Below the pieces are notes generated by a model. It was not told the origin of the DNA and made no database searches. It was given only the letters and a program-made list of their open reading frames with translations. The translations under genes and the position numbers were made by a program. This document shows, one piece after another, positions 21,843 through 33,278 of a stretch of DNA of 64,000 nt (positions are counted from its first letter, which is position 1; the number at the start of each line of letters is the position of its first letter). The stretch comes from Zygnema circumcarinatum (taxonomy: Eukaryota; Streptophyta; Zygnematophyceae; Zygnematales; Zygnemataceae), in assembly GCA_037447605.1 (NCBI GenBank), contig CM074815.1:1804525-1868524 (forward strand), given 5' to 3'.

Positions 21843-23743
21843 CTAAATGTTCTTCTTCTCCACCTTTTCTCCATGCGACGCAGCATCTCTTAGCCCCAAA
21901 CTTGCAGCCACAGCAGACAGCCCCTGTGCAGCCCTCTCCCCAACCTCACGCCCCGCCTTTGCCAAACTGTAAGGGGCTGCTTCCATAGGTTCAAGCTGAT
22001 CTCCTCCCACAGTCACCCATCCTTCAGACTCTGAATCCACACCAGGGTCTGACAGCACATTTGGTCTGCTCTCCTGCCAACCCCTGCCTCTCTCGCCACC
22101 TCTCCACTGCTCATCAATAGGCTCGCCTTCCAATTCAGCAGACTCGGACTGAAGAACAGTTCTCGAACTCCACAGTCGTGGTTGTCTCTCTCCAATTGCT
22201 TCGAAGCTGCTGTCTTGCCTCTCAACGATCTCATTGTCCATCAAATCATCATCATCACCTTCAGTGGAAGAGAATCGTGCACCAACCACATCACGAGCCT
22301 GCTGAAACGGCTCTCCCACACTGTTCCGACTCCCCGACCGACGCTTCAGCACACCGCCACCAGCAGCAATCAATCCTGATGCTCCTACAGGCATGTCTTC
22401 TTCATCAATATCGGACACTTCAAGAGATGGAGGGTCTTCTCCGCCGTCAACACCCCTGCGCTTAGCCAACTCTTCAGCTGCTTCGGCAACATGGAAAGCC
22501 ATAGCCACATCTTGTGGGACGTCAGGGAGGGCGCGGCTTCGCCACAGGCGGGGCAGAAGGGCACTGCGGCAGCAGATGAGCAGCAGGAGAAGCTCAAAGG
22601 AGAGAAGGGCGACCAACACCCACACCAAACTAGTCAGCTGCAAGAACCGGAGCAATGCTCCCAGTCCCGACGGAGAACTGTCGATGGTTAACTGAGCTGC
22701 ATAGAGCTCCGGTAGTCCCTGGGCAGGAGACAACCCCGACTTTGGCTCGAGCAGGACGCGTATGGCGGCGGTGGGAGTGACTCCCTCTTTCGTCCGAAGC
22801 ATATCCAATTTCAGCACCTGGTGATCCTCTAAAAGGCCCGCCAAAAGTGGGAGAGCGAAAATCATCTCTCTCGCTAGCCTTACAAGCAGGCTGCGCCACC
22901 TCAGCATGCAGGGCACGCTTGAGCGAGCCAGCACTTGTCTCTCGGAAGAAAGCGCCTCAGCTGTCACCTGCACTCACTCCAAAGCCCTGTTGTTCTGCTG
23001 TCAAATTTCACATCTCGCCTTCCTGGTCAACTAACACGTGCAAAATCTCGCGCCCTCAACGTATTAGGTCCACAATTTTCAGTTTTACACTTTCAGTTTT
23101 ACTTTTTTCACTTTTTTTCAGTTTTGTTCTTGCGAGTAAAAATATGGCTCGTCGCTGATAATGGAAAGTCAGAGAACATTGGAAGAGGATAAAAATGCGG
23201 ATGCCTGCAGCAGGTATGAAAGGATGTACAGTGTAATCGTTTTAGAAAAAGAGCGGGGGGGGGGGAAGGGGAGAGAAACAGGGTGGGAGATAAACGAAGG
23301 ATAACTATCTTAGCCTTATACTTTCAGAGCAAGTAGAACCGCACCTGAAACATGCCGAGCGCTCTGTTGTGGTCCGACTCAGGCAGAGTGAGTGCCAGCT
23401 GCACCTTGTAAGGCTGCCCCTTGGGAATGGCCCGCCACCCCGCCGCCTTGAGCGCCATCTCCGCGCTCGGCTGTGCGCTGCGGTAGTCAAACTGCAGCGC
23501 CTGCGAGGCCTTGAGGGCGGGCGGGGACATGCGCCACGCGAGCAGCAGCGCCAGCGGGACGGCCACGGCCAGCAGGAGCGCCAGCACCGCCGCCACATAT
23601 ACGCACGCCAGCAGGCCGCGACCCACGCGCCAGCCCATGCCCACCTCCTCCACCTCCCCTGCGCTGCGCACCGTCGTTAGGGCACCTCCGCCCGGCAGGT
23701 GCAGGGAACCGAGGGACGCTGCTCCCACCGCCGGTTCTTCCAT
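21843..23743 (-). CDS. Seipin
   Basis: Two minus-strand exons, 23345-23743 and 21843-22967, phase 0, give 507 residues, a normal length for plant seipins. Exon 1: an acidic N-terminus, one membrane helix (about residues 42-70, LLACVYVAAVLALLLAVAV), an FDY motif, then the lumenal sandwich GQPYKVQLALTLPESDHNRALGMFQ. Exon 2: VTAEALSSERQ, SSVPCMLRWRSLLVRLARE, PTAAIRVLLEPKSG, GLPELYAAQL, and a second membrane helix (LVWVLVALLSFELLLLLICC) before a cytosolic acidic tail. Seipin oligomers at the ER shape lipid-droplet formation and triacylglycerol packaging. The LPESD.NR.LGMFQ block is diagnostic. The upstream region carries repeated CACGTGG boxes, which would fit ABA/stress control; that is inference. 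Confidence 0.94.
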
Positions 23744-24275
23744 GCCGGCAAACTAGGGCTGTAGGGGACGAGGAGCACCAGGAGGAGAGGAAGGGAGACC
23801 GAGGGAGAGGAGAGGAGAGGAGAGGAGGGTAGAGGGCGGGATCGGAGGGAGTGGTAGGGAGGGGAAGGGGCAAGAGAGGCGTTTCCGTGCGCCGCAGTAA
23901 GAAACTGTGACGGCCGACGGAAACGCTCGCTGGAACTGCTGGAAAAGAATGCCACGTGGTGGATGGACGTGAACGGCCACGTGGCGCTTGAGCTGGCTAC
24001 GGTGTAAAGCTGCCAGGTGGCAATGCAGCTGCGGCGAGGGCGGCGGCCGACGGGCGGACGGCTGGCGCTTTCCAACGGTCAACGGGCAACGAGGCGACAC
24101 GTGGCGTTTCCATGCGACAAAGATCTCAATTCGGAATAATGTGACAGCCAACTGTCACAGAACAGTGTGATGACACGTGGCGTGTCCGCGAGCAAAGTCC
24201 GGAAGTCTCGCACGCGGCATCCGCTACGGCATGGCACAGGCATGGGTTCGACAGCCATTGCCAGACATTGGAGCC

Positions 24276-24437
24276 AACCATTGGCATCCGATGGTTGCGA
24301 CCATTCCCAATGCTTGATTCGGTACGACGCCATTGGAATGGTTGGCAACCATTGGCATCCAATGGTTGTGATCATTGCCAATGCTTGATTTGGTACGACG
24401 CCATTGGAGTGGTTGGCAACCATTGGCATCCAAGGGG
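24276..24437. repeat. 71-bp tandem repeat, about 2.3 copies
   Basis: Units begin at 24276, 24347 and 24418 (the last truncated after about 20 bp). Each starts AACCATTGGCATCC and contains a near-palindrome (AACCATTGGCATCCAATGGTT), then CCAATGCTTGATT, GGTACGACGCCATTGG and TGGTTGGC. Copies differ by only a few substitutions. Scattered related ATTGG motifs continue to about 24710. Confidence 0.9.
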
Positions 24438-24459
24438 TTGTGAACTATTGATTTGAGAC

Positions 24460-24500
24460 GATTTGTTAGGCCTGACACGCCCTTTTGCAACCATTAGGGC
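24460..24500. repeat. Dispersed repeat end motif TGTTAGGCCTGACACGCCC
   Basis: The motif TTTGTTA(A/G)G(T/C)CTGACACGCCC occurs here and at 4971-4990. A degraded reverse-complement form (AATAGGGCGTGTTATTGTTTGAC) lies at about 29239-29262. Sequences starting TGTTA..CTGACACGCCC are common at plant LTR ends, so these may be solo or decayed LTR termini. Confidence 0.4.
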
Positions 24501-24933
24501 TAGAAGCGGAAATTAGCAGAAAAGAAGCGGAAAGTGATCTCACGATGGCAAGGCCATCAAATGTACATGGGCAAAAGTCAGCATGGGGAACCACGAGGAA
24601 CTGGTGGTCCTTCTGGTCGCAAAGGACCACTAGGTGGTTTGATGCCAATCATTGCAAATAGTTGCCAACCATTGGCTCGCGACCAACCATCCATTGCAAT
24701 GGTCCACAGGCCTGCCCTTTTCCTTTGGGATGTGTAACACGTGGCAGCGCATGATTTGCTTTTCCTCGCTGACCTCCCGTCCCATTGGAGCAAAGTTATT
24801 TTATTCTGCCCACAATATAGTTTTTGTCTGCCCGAAATTTGCAAGCAGCTGCTGCTTGAATGGGGCTCTATGGAAGCTACCCTCCCCGCGCTCTGGCGCC
24901 CTCGGGATGCGATGGAGGCCGGCTTGGCCCGCC

Positions 24934-25813
24934 ATGGCTGCTGCAAGGCGCTGGCCAGGCATGGCGCCCGCTATGCAGCTGCAGGGTCAGATAACGGCAA
25001 GCCATGGTGGTGAGGAAGGCAAGCTTGCTGAGGGCCTCCTTCCTGCAATACTGCCACTCTTGTTTTCGCGTCCTTCAGGTTGTTTGTATTGGCTGCAGTT
25101 TCAGGCGTTTGTTAGATTTTTTTTGCGTTCTGCATCCAGCATCATTTGAAAAGAACCTTATTTGTTCCTCCTTGCAATGGCGCATCAGCCATGGCAAGCT
25201 GCCAGGTCTGCGTCGAAGGTGGGCAAAGCAGTTCCAAATACGCTCTATTGAAAGGCATGGAAGTCTCCTTCACGTTATTTCTGCCGAGGGTGAAGTGCGC
25301 TCATTTTTGAGACCGAGAATAGGTTGTCATGCGCGGGGAGGATCACAGCTGGCATGCAGCGTTGAAAGCCAGCATGTAAGCAGTTCGCAGGTCGAGGAAG
25401 ACTCCCAGGAGGAGCAGCGTCCTCGAGGTAGTTTATCTCTCTTGCTGTATCCAATCCTGGAATTAATTCTGAAACTGTTTTGCTATTTTTATTTCGGTCA
25501 AGTAAATGTCACCAAAAGGCAAACCACCGTGGGCGCTTCAGTTCCTCTGTAAATTCGTTTCCAAGTTCCCACTTTTCATTTTGTTACACGTTCTAATTTC
25601 TGGTACTTGATACCTTTATGTAGTAAGATTGAAGGATGATAAATGCTGACTTCTTTCATGTACGAATCGACTTACTAAGAAAGTCGTATAGGCTGTCGCA
25701 TGCTCTTTTTAGGCAATGCCAAGTATGCACATTTTGCAAGTTTTTTAAAATCTGCACTCGTGGACTGAACAAAGGTCACTCAATGAGATCATCATCATCG
25801 AGAAAAAAAAAAG

Positions 25814-25848
<35 letters not shown>

Positions 25849-27995
25849 AATATGCAGTGTTGGCACCTCATTCGATCATGTACACAAAGGATGACTTTGT
25901 ATTGTTTTGTTTTGCTAAGTTTGTGTTGTTTTTGTCTAAATGTTTTTTTGCGGTTACAGGTGGCTTGCTCAGTTGGGTGAAGGGAGCCTGGAAGCGTGGG
26001 GGCGTGCAAGCGGATGCGGCTGAGTGAGCACCTCTCTTTTTATAAATTCGCTAGGCATTGTTTGTCATTTTTTGGCAAGAGATGTAGATGAGGAGAGGGA
26101 GGAAGTAAGGAGGGAGAAAGAGGGAACAGGGTCCTAAGTGCAAATGAGAAAAGAGGTGTAGAACGGAAGGGCAAAAGTGAACGGAATATTTATTTGAAGA
26201 GGGGCTTTTGCATTGGCATTGGCATGTATCCAGTAGGCATGCGTGCTAGTAAATGATTTTGGTTTTGAAGGGGCTTTCCCATCCACTTAAATAATTTGAT
26301 GACCGCGGTTGCAGTAAGAGCCTTGGATTTGGATTCAAAAACGTCAAACACATCCTCAAGTAATCTTAATTGTAAATATGCTTAGAGAAGAAATGCATTT
26401 TTTCCAGTAGGCAAGGTCTATAAGGAACTTCTTGGAGATATTTCCGAAGCCGACTTCATTTCGTATGATAGACAAGGAAAGGGCTGTCTCAGGAAGCGCT
26501 CATCGAGGGAAGCCTCTGTCAGGGTGGCTGGGCAGTTGAAGAAGTATGGCCTGGCAGGCGTCCTGGCGTATGGCCTTTTGAACACTATCTACTATTCAGC
26601 TATGTTTATGTTTGCATGGTAAGGTGCTTAAACAATGCCCTTTCCTGTTGGTCTTAAATCAGGTGTTACATACTCAAAACCTCTGGTGAGGTGATATAAC
26701 CCGGACAACCAATCGGTTTCATTCTGTAACCAAGGCCAATGTGGGTACAGGCTTTTCATTGCACCTTCACCACGAGGATTAGGACTGCGTGGAGCTGCGG
26801 AGAGGTACCCAAACCTTTATATTAGCCTCCCATTTCCTTTCATAGGCTTTGCAAAGCCTGCTCCTAAGCTCATAAAGCGGTAGAGCTTCTTTTGGATTGG
26901 CAACTATTAGAGTAGCCTACCAATGCCTTCAGTCTTCTTATAGGGACTGGACTATGTTTGCAGCATTGCTTTCTGTGTGTGTGATTACTCTTCCCCGCCA
27001 GAGGTTGGATTTTCTTCAATTTACCGAAAAACGTTTATATTTAAAGGACCCTCTGCGTGAACCTCTGGTCCAGGTTCTTAAAGGTGTTCACCGTCGTGTG
27101 GGCTGGAAGCCAAGTAACGAAGCTGCTTCGTGCAGGCGGGTGGGTCTCATGATTACTCTCTTGTTTACTTGAAACAAATGTTAGCACATAGCCCTGCCTG
27201 CAGCGTAAGGAGGTCTATGCAATTGAAGGAGTGTCAGCTAACTGTCCAACTCTATGTACGTAAGGAGTGTCGTAAAGGTGGTAAGCAGACAGGAAGGCAA
27301 TTATGTGCACATGCGACTCCATTTCATTACTTTGGAGGTCGAATGCACGTAGGCATTCGCGTAGGCAGGATTCCTGTCACTCCTCATGGTTCGCTGGCAT
27401 GGAATTTGAAACCTATTTCTGCTGGAAGTACTCGTTTCAGCTCGTGCTGAGTACTGGGGTCACTTATTATGCATAATGGGTGCAGTGCTTTGGTTCTAGC
27501 TCCCATTGCTGACCAAGCCCTCCTGCAACTCCAGCAGACATTCAACTTGAAGTCACCAGCTAAGGTGTGCCCTGACCTCCCTTATTACTTCACTTTCTCC
27601 TGCTGTGGTTTCGTTGTTCTTGAAGCCAATGGATTTTCGTAAGCTGACAAACTAACTGAGCCTTCTGCTTTGTACCTTCTGGCTCGTTGAAACTCTTTTT
27701 GTCTCTCCCTCCCACCTCCCCTTCCCTTTCCCACTCCCCCCTACCCCTTCCCCTCCTCCCCTCCTCCCCTCCTCCCCTCCTCCCCTCCTCCCCTCTTCCC
27801 CTTCCCCCTCCCCCTTCCGGTCCACCCCCCCCACCCTCTCCCTCTTTCAAGCTCCCTCTGTCTTTACGAAAACTGCTTCTAAGAAGGGCTTTGTTTGAGG
27901 ATGGTATTGTTTGGCAGGCTTTCGTCCTGGTGGTTTCCTTCTGCGTCGTGTTAGCACTTTTGCTGTTCTCGGTAGTGGTTTCACTCTGGGCCTGA
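24934..27995 (+). CDS. Probable plastid membrane protein of unknown function
   Basis: The C-terminal exons are firm and join in frame: about 26411-26618, 26751-26804, 27074-27139, 27486-27564 and 27918-27995. They read KVYKELLGDIS, QLKKYGLAGVLAYGLLNTIYY (membrane helix), FIAPSPRGLGLRGAAERFLK, VWAGSQVTKLLRAGGALVLAP (second hydrophobic segment), and a last helix FVLVVSFCVVLALLLFSVVV ending SLWA. I recall this as a conserved family of plant proteins predicted to be plastid membrane proteins, but I cannot name a function. Upstream, about 25150-25427 and 25960-26023 look coding (RHGSLLHVISAEGEVRSFL; GGLLSWVKGAW) and share phase. The start at 24934 (MAAARRWPGM, transit-peptide-like) is a guess, and the junction 26023 to 26411 does not keep frame with canonical sites. 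Confidence 0.62.
25801..25848. repeat. Poly(A) run in an intron
   Basis: About 45 nearly uninterrupted A residues inside the predicted intron between two plastid-protein exons. It could be a retroposed poly(A) tail or a simple expansion. No adjoining retroelement body was recognised. Confidence 0.8.
27707..27845. repeat. CCCCTCCT polypyrimidine tract in the last intron
   Basis: A C/T-only stretch, including several tandem CCCCTCCT-like units, directly upstream of the last exon of the plastid protein gene. It may act as an unusually long polypyrimidine tract. The open frames it creates on both strands are composition artefacts. Confidence 0.85.
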
Positions 27996-30142
27996 AGAGA
28001 AGCTTGGACGCGAGCAGGCATGTCCTCCCTCCCTTTCGTAGCAACTGCTGCCTGCGTCGCATGCTACGTTCCTCATGACCCTGGACATGATGAAATGCAT
28101 ATGACTCTCTTCCCCTGCTAGAGTTCATTGCCGCATTGTAAGGCATTCTGTTTTTCTGTAGTGTCTCCTGTCTGTACTGCAACCCCGGCAGGGAAGACAT
28201 ATATGTGTATGAGTGATTCCCTGTCATAAAATATGTTCGCATATAATGACTTTATCAAGTTACAGTTAAGAGAGAGTCAAGTTTTGGTTTCGGTTGGATT
28301 TGGCACATGCCGGTACGAGGGTGAATAGCTTGGCACTTCCAGTTGTGCATGTATCAGTCTACCTTTGGGGAATGTTTTTCCCAACAAGAAGAGTCCAAAA
28401 GTTTAGGGGCTGTTTAGTTCAATCTTACGCTAAACTGTTCATCCGCGCACATGACCCACATATGCCCCAAAATAGCAAAATTTCAAGTAGTAAATGAACT
28501 TTGTAATCCATGGTATACAGTTTGGTCACTTTCAGTAATAAATGCATGAGGCAGACGCTTGACTTACAGTCACATAGTCAACGGGCAATTACGCAGATTA
28601 TTTCTATAGTAATTCTAGCCTGGAGGCCGACTCTCCTGAAAAGGACCATTTTTTACATTCCTGCGAGTACCTGCACTGCAGTTCTCTGCTGCAATTCAAG
28701 CTGGAATTCGAAAAGTAAAGCTCAGTTTGACCATCTTTGATTTCTTTTTCCATCAACAGCTTGTCCTTGAAGAAACGAAAAAGTTTCATTCCCAAACGCG
28801 GCATGTTTCTACCAATACAAGGCATTTCTAGGCTTATCAAGCGGCTTTTAAAAAAAGGGTTTGTAGGGTTTTAGAAAAACCCTAAAAACCCTAAAAACCC
28901 CACAAACATAAAAAAACCCTAAAAACCCTAAAAACCCTAAAAACCCTAAAAACCCTAAAACCCTAGTATATGGCGTATCTATTCAACAGTTCAAACATCC
29001 TTCATGTGCTGTGGCATGACGGGTGTAAGTTAGCAGACATGAACGAAGGCATAGAGAGGGATACAGAAACAGAAAAAGGTGTTCGGTTGCTCAATCAGGG
29101 GTTTCAAACTTAAAAATATCAAGACACAATTTGCTTCAAAAAAAAAGACTATCTTGTTGTTGCTGTTTGTTTTGTGAGAAAACATTACAGATTTCGAATT
29201 CAAACGAGTGACTCTTTCTAAGTGTGACCGCCCCCTCCTAATAGGGCGTGTTATTGTTTGACATTTCCCAAAAAATAGAATTCGAACTTGTACGTGCATT
29301 CCTGCGAAATGAGTAAGTGGCAAATCGAACATACTGTTTTTGAAATAATTCGTGAAGCTCAATGTCAAAGGTCGACACTCCCCTGTGCCCTCCACATCTC
29401 ACAAAACTCAAGCTCGCTATAAAAATGACCTTTCCTGCTTGGGAAATGTTGGCAGGAACCGCTACCCTAACATGGACGAGTCATAAGAAGATATAAGAAA
29501 GCAGCCACTGCAAAATTTATTTGCAGAAAAAATGATTGAATGGAGTGAAATTGAATAGGTGGCTAACTAGAAGTCGTAGCCTAAAAAATAGTCCAGCTCT
29601 CGCTAACTTCCTTTAGGCCCTACTGCGTAGAAACAGTTGCCCTTCTCTAGCCCTTGCGCTTGAGGAGAGTCAAAGGTCCCCCATAAAGATTCCTGTTATT
29701 TGTCCTGGTTTGTGATTTGGGTGTCTCATTCCTGACCAGTTCAGCAAGATGAAAGTCACGATCAGAGAACTGCGGAAATTTGGCAGGGGAGGGAGAGGAG
29801 CCACTCAAGGTGCTCAAAGCAGCCCAAAAGAAATGGGAAGGAAATGCTTCACAAGACATATCTTAATTTGGCGGATTTTTTCCGATCAAACAAGAGGTGA
29901 TCCACCTGCGGTAATTAGGCATAGCTTATTTTTTTGGCCCCCTTGCAATATCCCAAATTGGGTACCCTTCGCCCCTCTCCCCCCTCTGTGCAGAGACTTC
30001 AGTTAGAGTGCCAGTTGTCAAATCAGCACCTGTCCAACAGAGAAGAGAATTTGTGAGCTAATTGGAACTGAAGGTGAGGCCTTCAAATACCTTAGAAGGC
30101 GCAGAAAAGAGAATGAGGGGTTCTTGAAGCTGCTTCTTCCCG
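27996..30142. other. Convergent intergenic region
   Basis: About 2.1 kb between the 3' end of the plastid protein gene (+) and the 3' end of the J-domain gene (-). It holds the telomere-like array at about 28.87 kb and a decayed repeat-end motif at about 29.24 kb. Open frames such as 29647-29859 (-) lack any recognisable signature. Confidence 0.5.
28868..28966. repeat. Interstitial telomere-like CCCTAAAAA array
   Basis: About nine CCCTAAAAA units (one CCCCACAAA-type interruption, the last units CCCTAAAACCCTAG), preceded by an inverted partner TTTGTAGGGTTTTAG. The unit is a 9-mer variant of the plant TTTAGGG and green-algal TTTTAGGG telomere repeats. It lies in a non-genic, convergent interval. 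Confidence 0.9.
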
Positions 30143-33100
30143 TTACGCATTCTGTCCCCCGAGTGCATGGTAGGCATCCAGCGCTTGACGAAACTTCTTG
30201 GCAGCTTCCTCTGCACATAGGTTAGGGCCAGTTCCACTTAACAGGCGGTTCAAAAAGTGGACTTGATGCCCCTTGTAGAGTTGCTAGAAAGGCATCAACG
30301 AGGCCAAAAAAAGGCAGACCTCGATGCAAATTGGCAGGTGAATCTAATGTGGTTCAATTTAAATTGGTTTGATTTCTTACCCGCAGTGCCACCCAGTCCT
30401 AAACACTGTGGCTGCCACAGTTCTTTGAAACTCATTATGAACTTATATACTGTATCAAAGTGCCTGAGTAGTCCTTCCATGGTGAACCCCAAACCTCTTC
30501 CCTTTCATTAACTCTTTGTAAATGCTGAATGCTTTCTTTCATACAAGAGCAGAGCTTGGTATACGCATTTGGTAATGCCACTATACCATTCTAAAAGCTC
30601 CTACCAATTTCAAGCAGAATATGGCATGACAAAAGGACCAACCAGCCTGAAAGCTTCCTATGATATTCGGACACATTCACCCACTCCCCTCCGCTTCTAT
30701 TCACAAAATCTTCAATTTCTATGAGATTCTGGATGCACACCCTCTTCCCCCCCACAACATACCTGGATTTGAAGGGTTGCGATCAGGATGGTACTCCATG
30801 GCCTTCTCTCGAAATGCAGCCTGTAAGGACATTCCAAGAACAGAGAGGATGCTTTAGGAAAAAGTTGTTTGATTGAACTCACGATGGCAAGGCCATAATG
30901 ACACTAGGACACTTGATGATCCAATTTTGAAACATTTCCAACTAATAATTCAGCACCTCATGACTATCCTCCTCGAATTTCCTCTCCTCCTCGTGAATTT
31001 GGATAGCACATCTCCTGATTCTCAAATGTAGGCAGTCTTCCCTTAACCATAGGAAAGATCGGAAGGTAGAGAATTGTACATCTCCACAACTACGCGGAGG
31101 TCAAAACACATTCTATTGGATTCCATCCATCCGAACTTGGAAACATTGGACCTACTCAAGCCGAACCTTCCAGAGGACGCATGCATCGCTTCTCGAGTGA
31201 TCCGAACCGTACCTTAATTTCAGAAGGAGAAAACGGCTGAGCTCGCATTCTGCATTCCCCCGAACTCATAATCAATAACTAATAATCATAGGGCCCATTG
31301 GCCCTATGATAATGGCCGATGCGAAACGAAAAGTAAGATTCTGCTCCATAGCGTTGATCAGCAAGAGGCATCCATCGTACTGACAATCAACTTTTCTAAC
31401 ACACAACTTACACTTTGAGCCTTCCATGCCCTTGCTACATGTGCTCATATTTCGCTTCCATCACAGCAGGCCAAGCAAACAGTTCTTTCTTCACAGGCTA
31501 CATTATCATACATGAGGACAAAAACAAATGCTCAAACATGCAAGGTATCGTTAGCTGATTGACAACAAACCTGTCAAGACCAAGGGCTTGCCAATGTTGA
31601 GAAGTTTCAGTCGAACCCTTCCCTCGTGTTTTGCCACTGCTTTGATTCCACCTGTTCTTCGTCTCCGCCTCCTCCGACCAGCCATGGCCATATGACTGCC
31701 CATCCCAATACTGATGCTGCTGCTCCTGTTGCTGGTGATGTTGGCTTTGCCGCTGCCATCGAGCATATGCCCTTCGGAAGCGGTCTCTTTCCCTATCTTC
31801 TTCCATCTTCATATGTTGCCACCTCGCCTGCAACACCAAGACTACAATGTCAACATGGCTAAGACGGCTAGTATAACCATAGATCTCCAATCAAACGCTC
31901 CTTTAACTCCCAGAAAGCAATCGTTTTCCAGCCTCTAAAAGTCAAAATTGCTGCGCCCTTGTAGAAAGGCCAAGTCAAGAACCTTAATTGAGCGTTCCAA
32001 GCATACTCATGACTGTCTACCCAGTCATACTGCCCTTCAGCCAGAGCTATTGCATGGAGCTAAATCGAGAACTTATCAATAACCTTTTTACAGTGGGAAG
32101 AAACCTCATTTGCATCACAGAACTGTTCTGCGAATGGTGTCAATACTATAAACCAATATGCCAAAGGCTGACAGTACGAGTGAAGTTGCAACCTGTCGAC
32201 GGATCTCTTCCTCGGCATTTGCCCGTGCTTCTTCCTCTCTCTGCTGGCGAGCCCGCGAACGTGCGTACTCTTCTTGTGCTGTTCGAATTCGGTCCCTTTG
32301 CTTCCCTGCCTCACGCTAAAATCAAAGGAGACAAAAGCAAATCTCTAAATGAGCAAGACACATAATGCTTTTGCAAACGCCCTAGAAACAATCGCCCTAA
32401 AATTTACGATTGTCTGAAGTCAGGAAATCTTAGGCTTCGCACATTTAGGGGAGCCCACATATTGCCGATTGCTGATGAAGTTTCCGAAATATGATGCCGA
32501 AAATGGGATACAGCCAGCAATCATGGAAAAATGTAAAGGCTGAAAGAATTGGAATTGAAGTCCTTCTTTACCGTAGCGTTGTGAATCCTTTCAATATGCA
32601 GCAACCGCCTCCTTAGGGTTAACGCATTCCCGACCTGCAGGACGACGACGGCAAGTGCGGCTGCGAGTTCATGAATATGAATAGTTCATGAATATATTAA
32701 TGAATAGGAACTGCAGGAACTGAGACATGGTAAACAGCGGCATCTATGTACTTCCTCACATAATCAAACAACGGATTAAACGAGAGCTCAATCACAGCCG
32801 ATCTATTTGACCACTTCCATCTGGAACCACTGAATTTTCCTCGCTTTGCCGGATCCCACCCAAAAGAAAGCAGATCTACACTCGTCATAACTCTGACATG
32901 CCTTTGTGTCAGAGTTATTATTAACTGGACTATTATGGACTGGAATAATCTGCGTTTTGTGCTTCAAAAGATTGAAAATTTGCAAGAAATCTCGTGAAGA
33001 GGCATGTCAAGCAGTTGGGTGCTCACAGCCACAGCAGCCATGAAGGCGACCACGAAGTGCGTCGCTGTCACTCCATGCGGCCGCTTCTCTGATCCTGCCT

Positions 33101-33278
33101 GCTTATCTCCAAGCTCATCAGAAGTTGATGCCACTCCATGCCCTCCTCCTGCAAAGCCTGTTCTTGTCTTGGGGAGGGAAACACCTCGCGGAAATCCCTC
33201 AGCCGCCCCGCCACTCTGCTGACTGCTGCTGTGCATTTTCCCATTTTTGTCTTCCACTTCTCCTCCCTTCTGGCTCAT
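30143..33278 (-). CDS. Membrane-anchored J-domain (DnaJ) co-chaperone
   Basis: Seven minus-strand exons are fully resolved by phase: 33027-33278, 32572-32634, 32193-32315, 31571-31827, 31213-31249, 30763-30820, 30143-30210; 285 residues in total. Order: a polar, Gly/Ser-rich N-terminus; one hydrophobic segment (HFVVAFMAAVA into VGNALTL) at about residues 75-92; a charged, probably coiled Arg/Glu helix (RIRTAQEEYARSRARQQREEE); a Gln-rich linker; and a C-terminal J domain, WQALGLDR...SPSEIKAAFREKAMEYHPDRNPSNP..AAKKFRQALDAYHAL. The HPD tripeptide needed to stimulate Hsp70 is intact. J domain at the C-terminus and helix at the N-terminus suggest an organelle- or ER-membrane-anchored Hsp70 partner; which membrane is unknown. 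The start codon is the first ATG of exon 1. Confidence 0.92.

Larger units (their letters stand above)
23744..24933. promoter_or_regulatory. Divergent upstream region of seipin with G-box cluster
   Basis: Contains CACGTGG cores at about 23953, 23979, 24098, 24174 and 24737, most as ACGTGGC, the ABA-response-element type recognised by plant bZIP factors. A perfect hairpin GTGACAG-CCAA-CTGTCAC lies at about 24141-24158. It lies between seipin (-) and the next gene (+), so either could use it. CCAAT/ATTGG boxes are abundant inside the tandem repeat described separately. Confidence 0.55.

Noticed and set aside
27590..28021. 143-codon minus frame (Gly/Glu/Arg-rich)
   Set aside because: Antisense to a polypyrimidine intron and to the last exon of the plastid protein gene.
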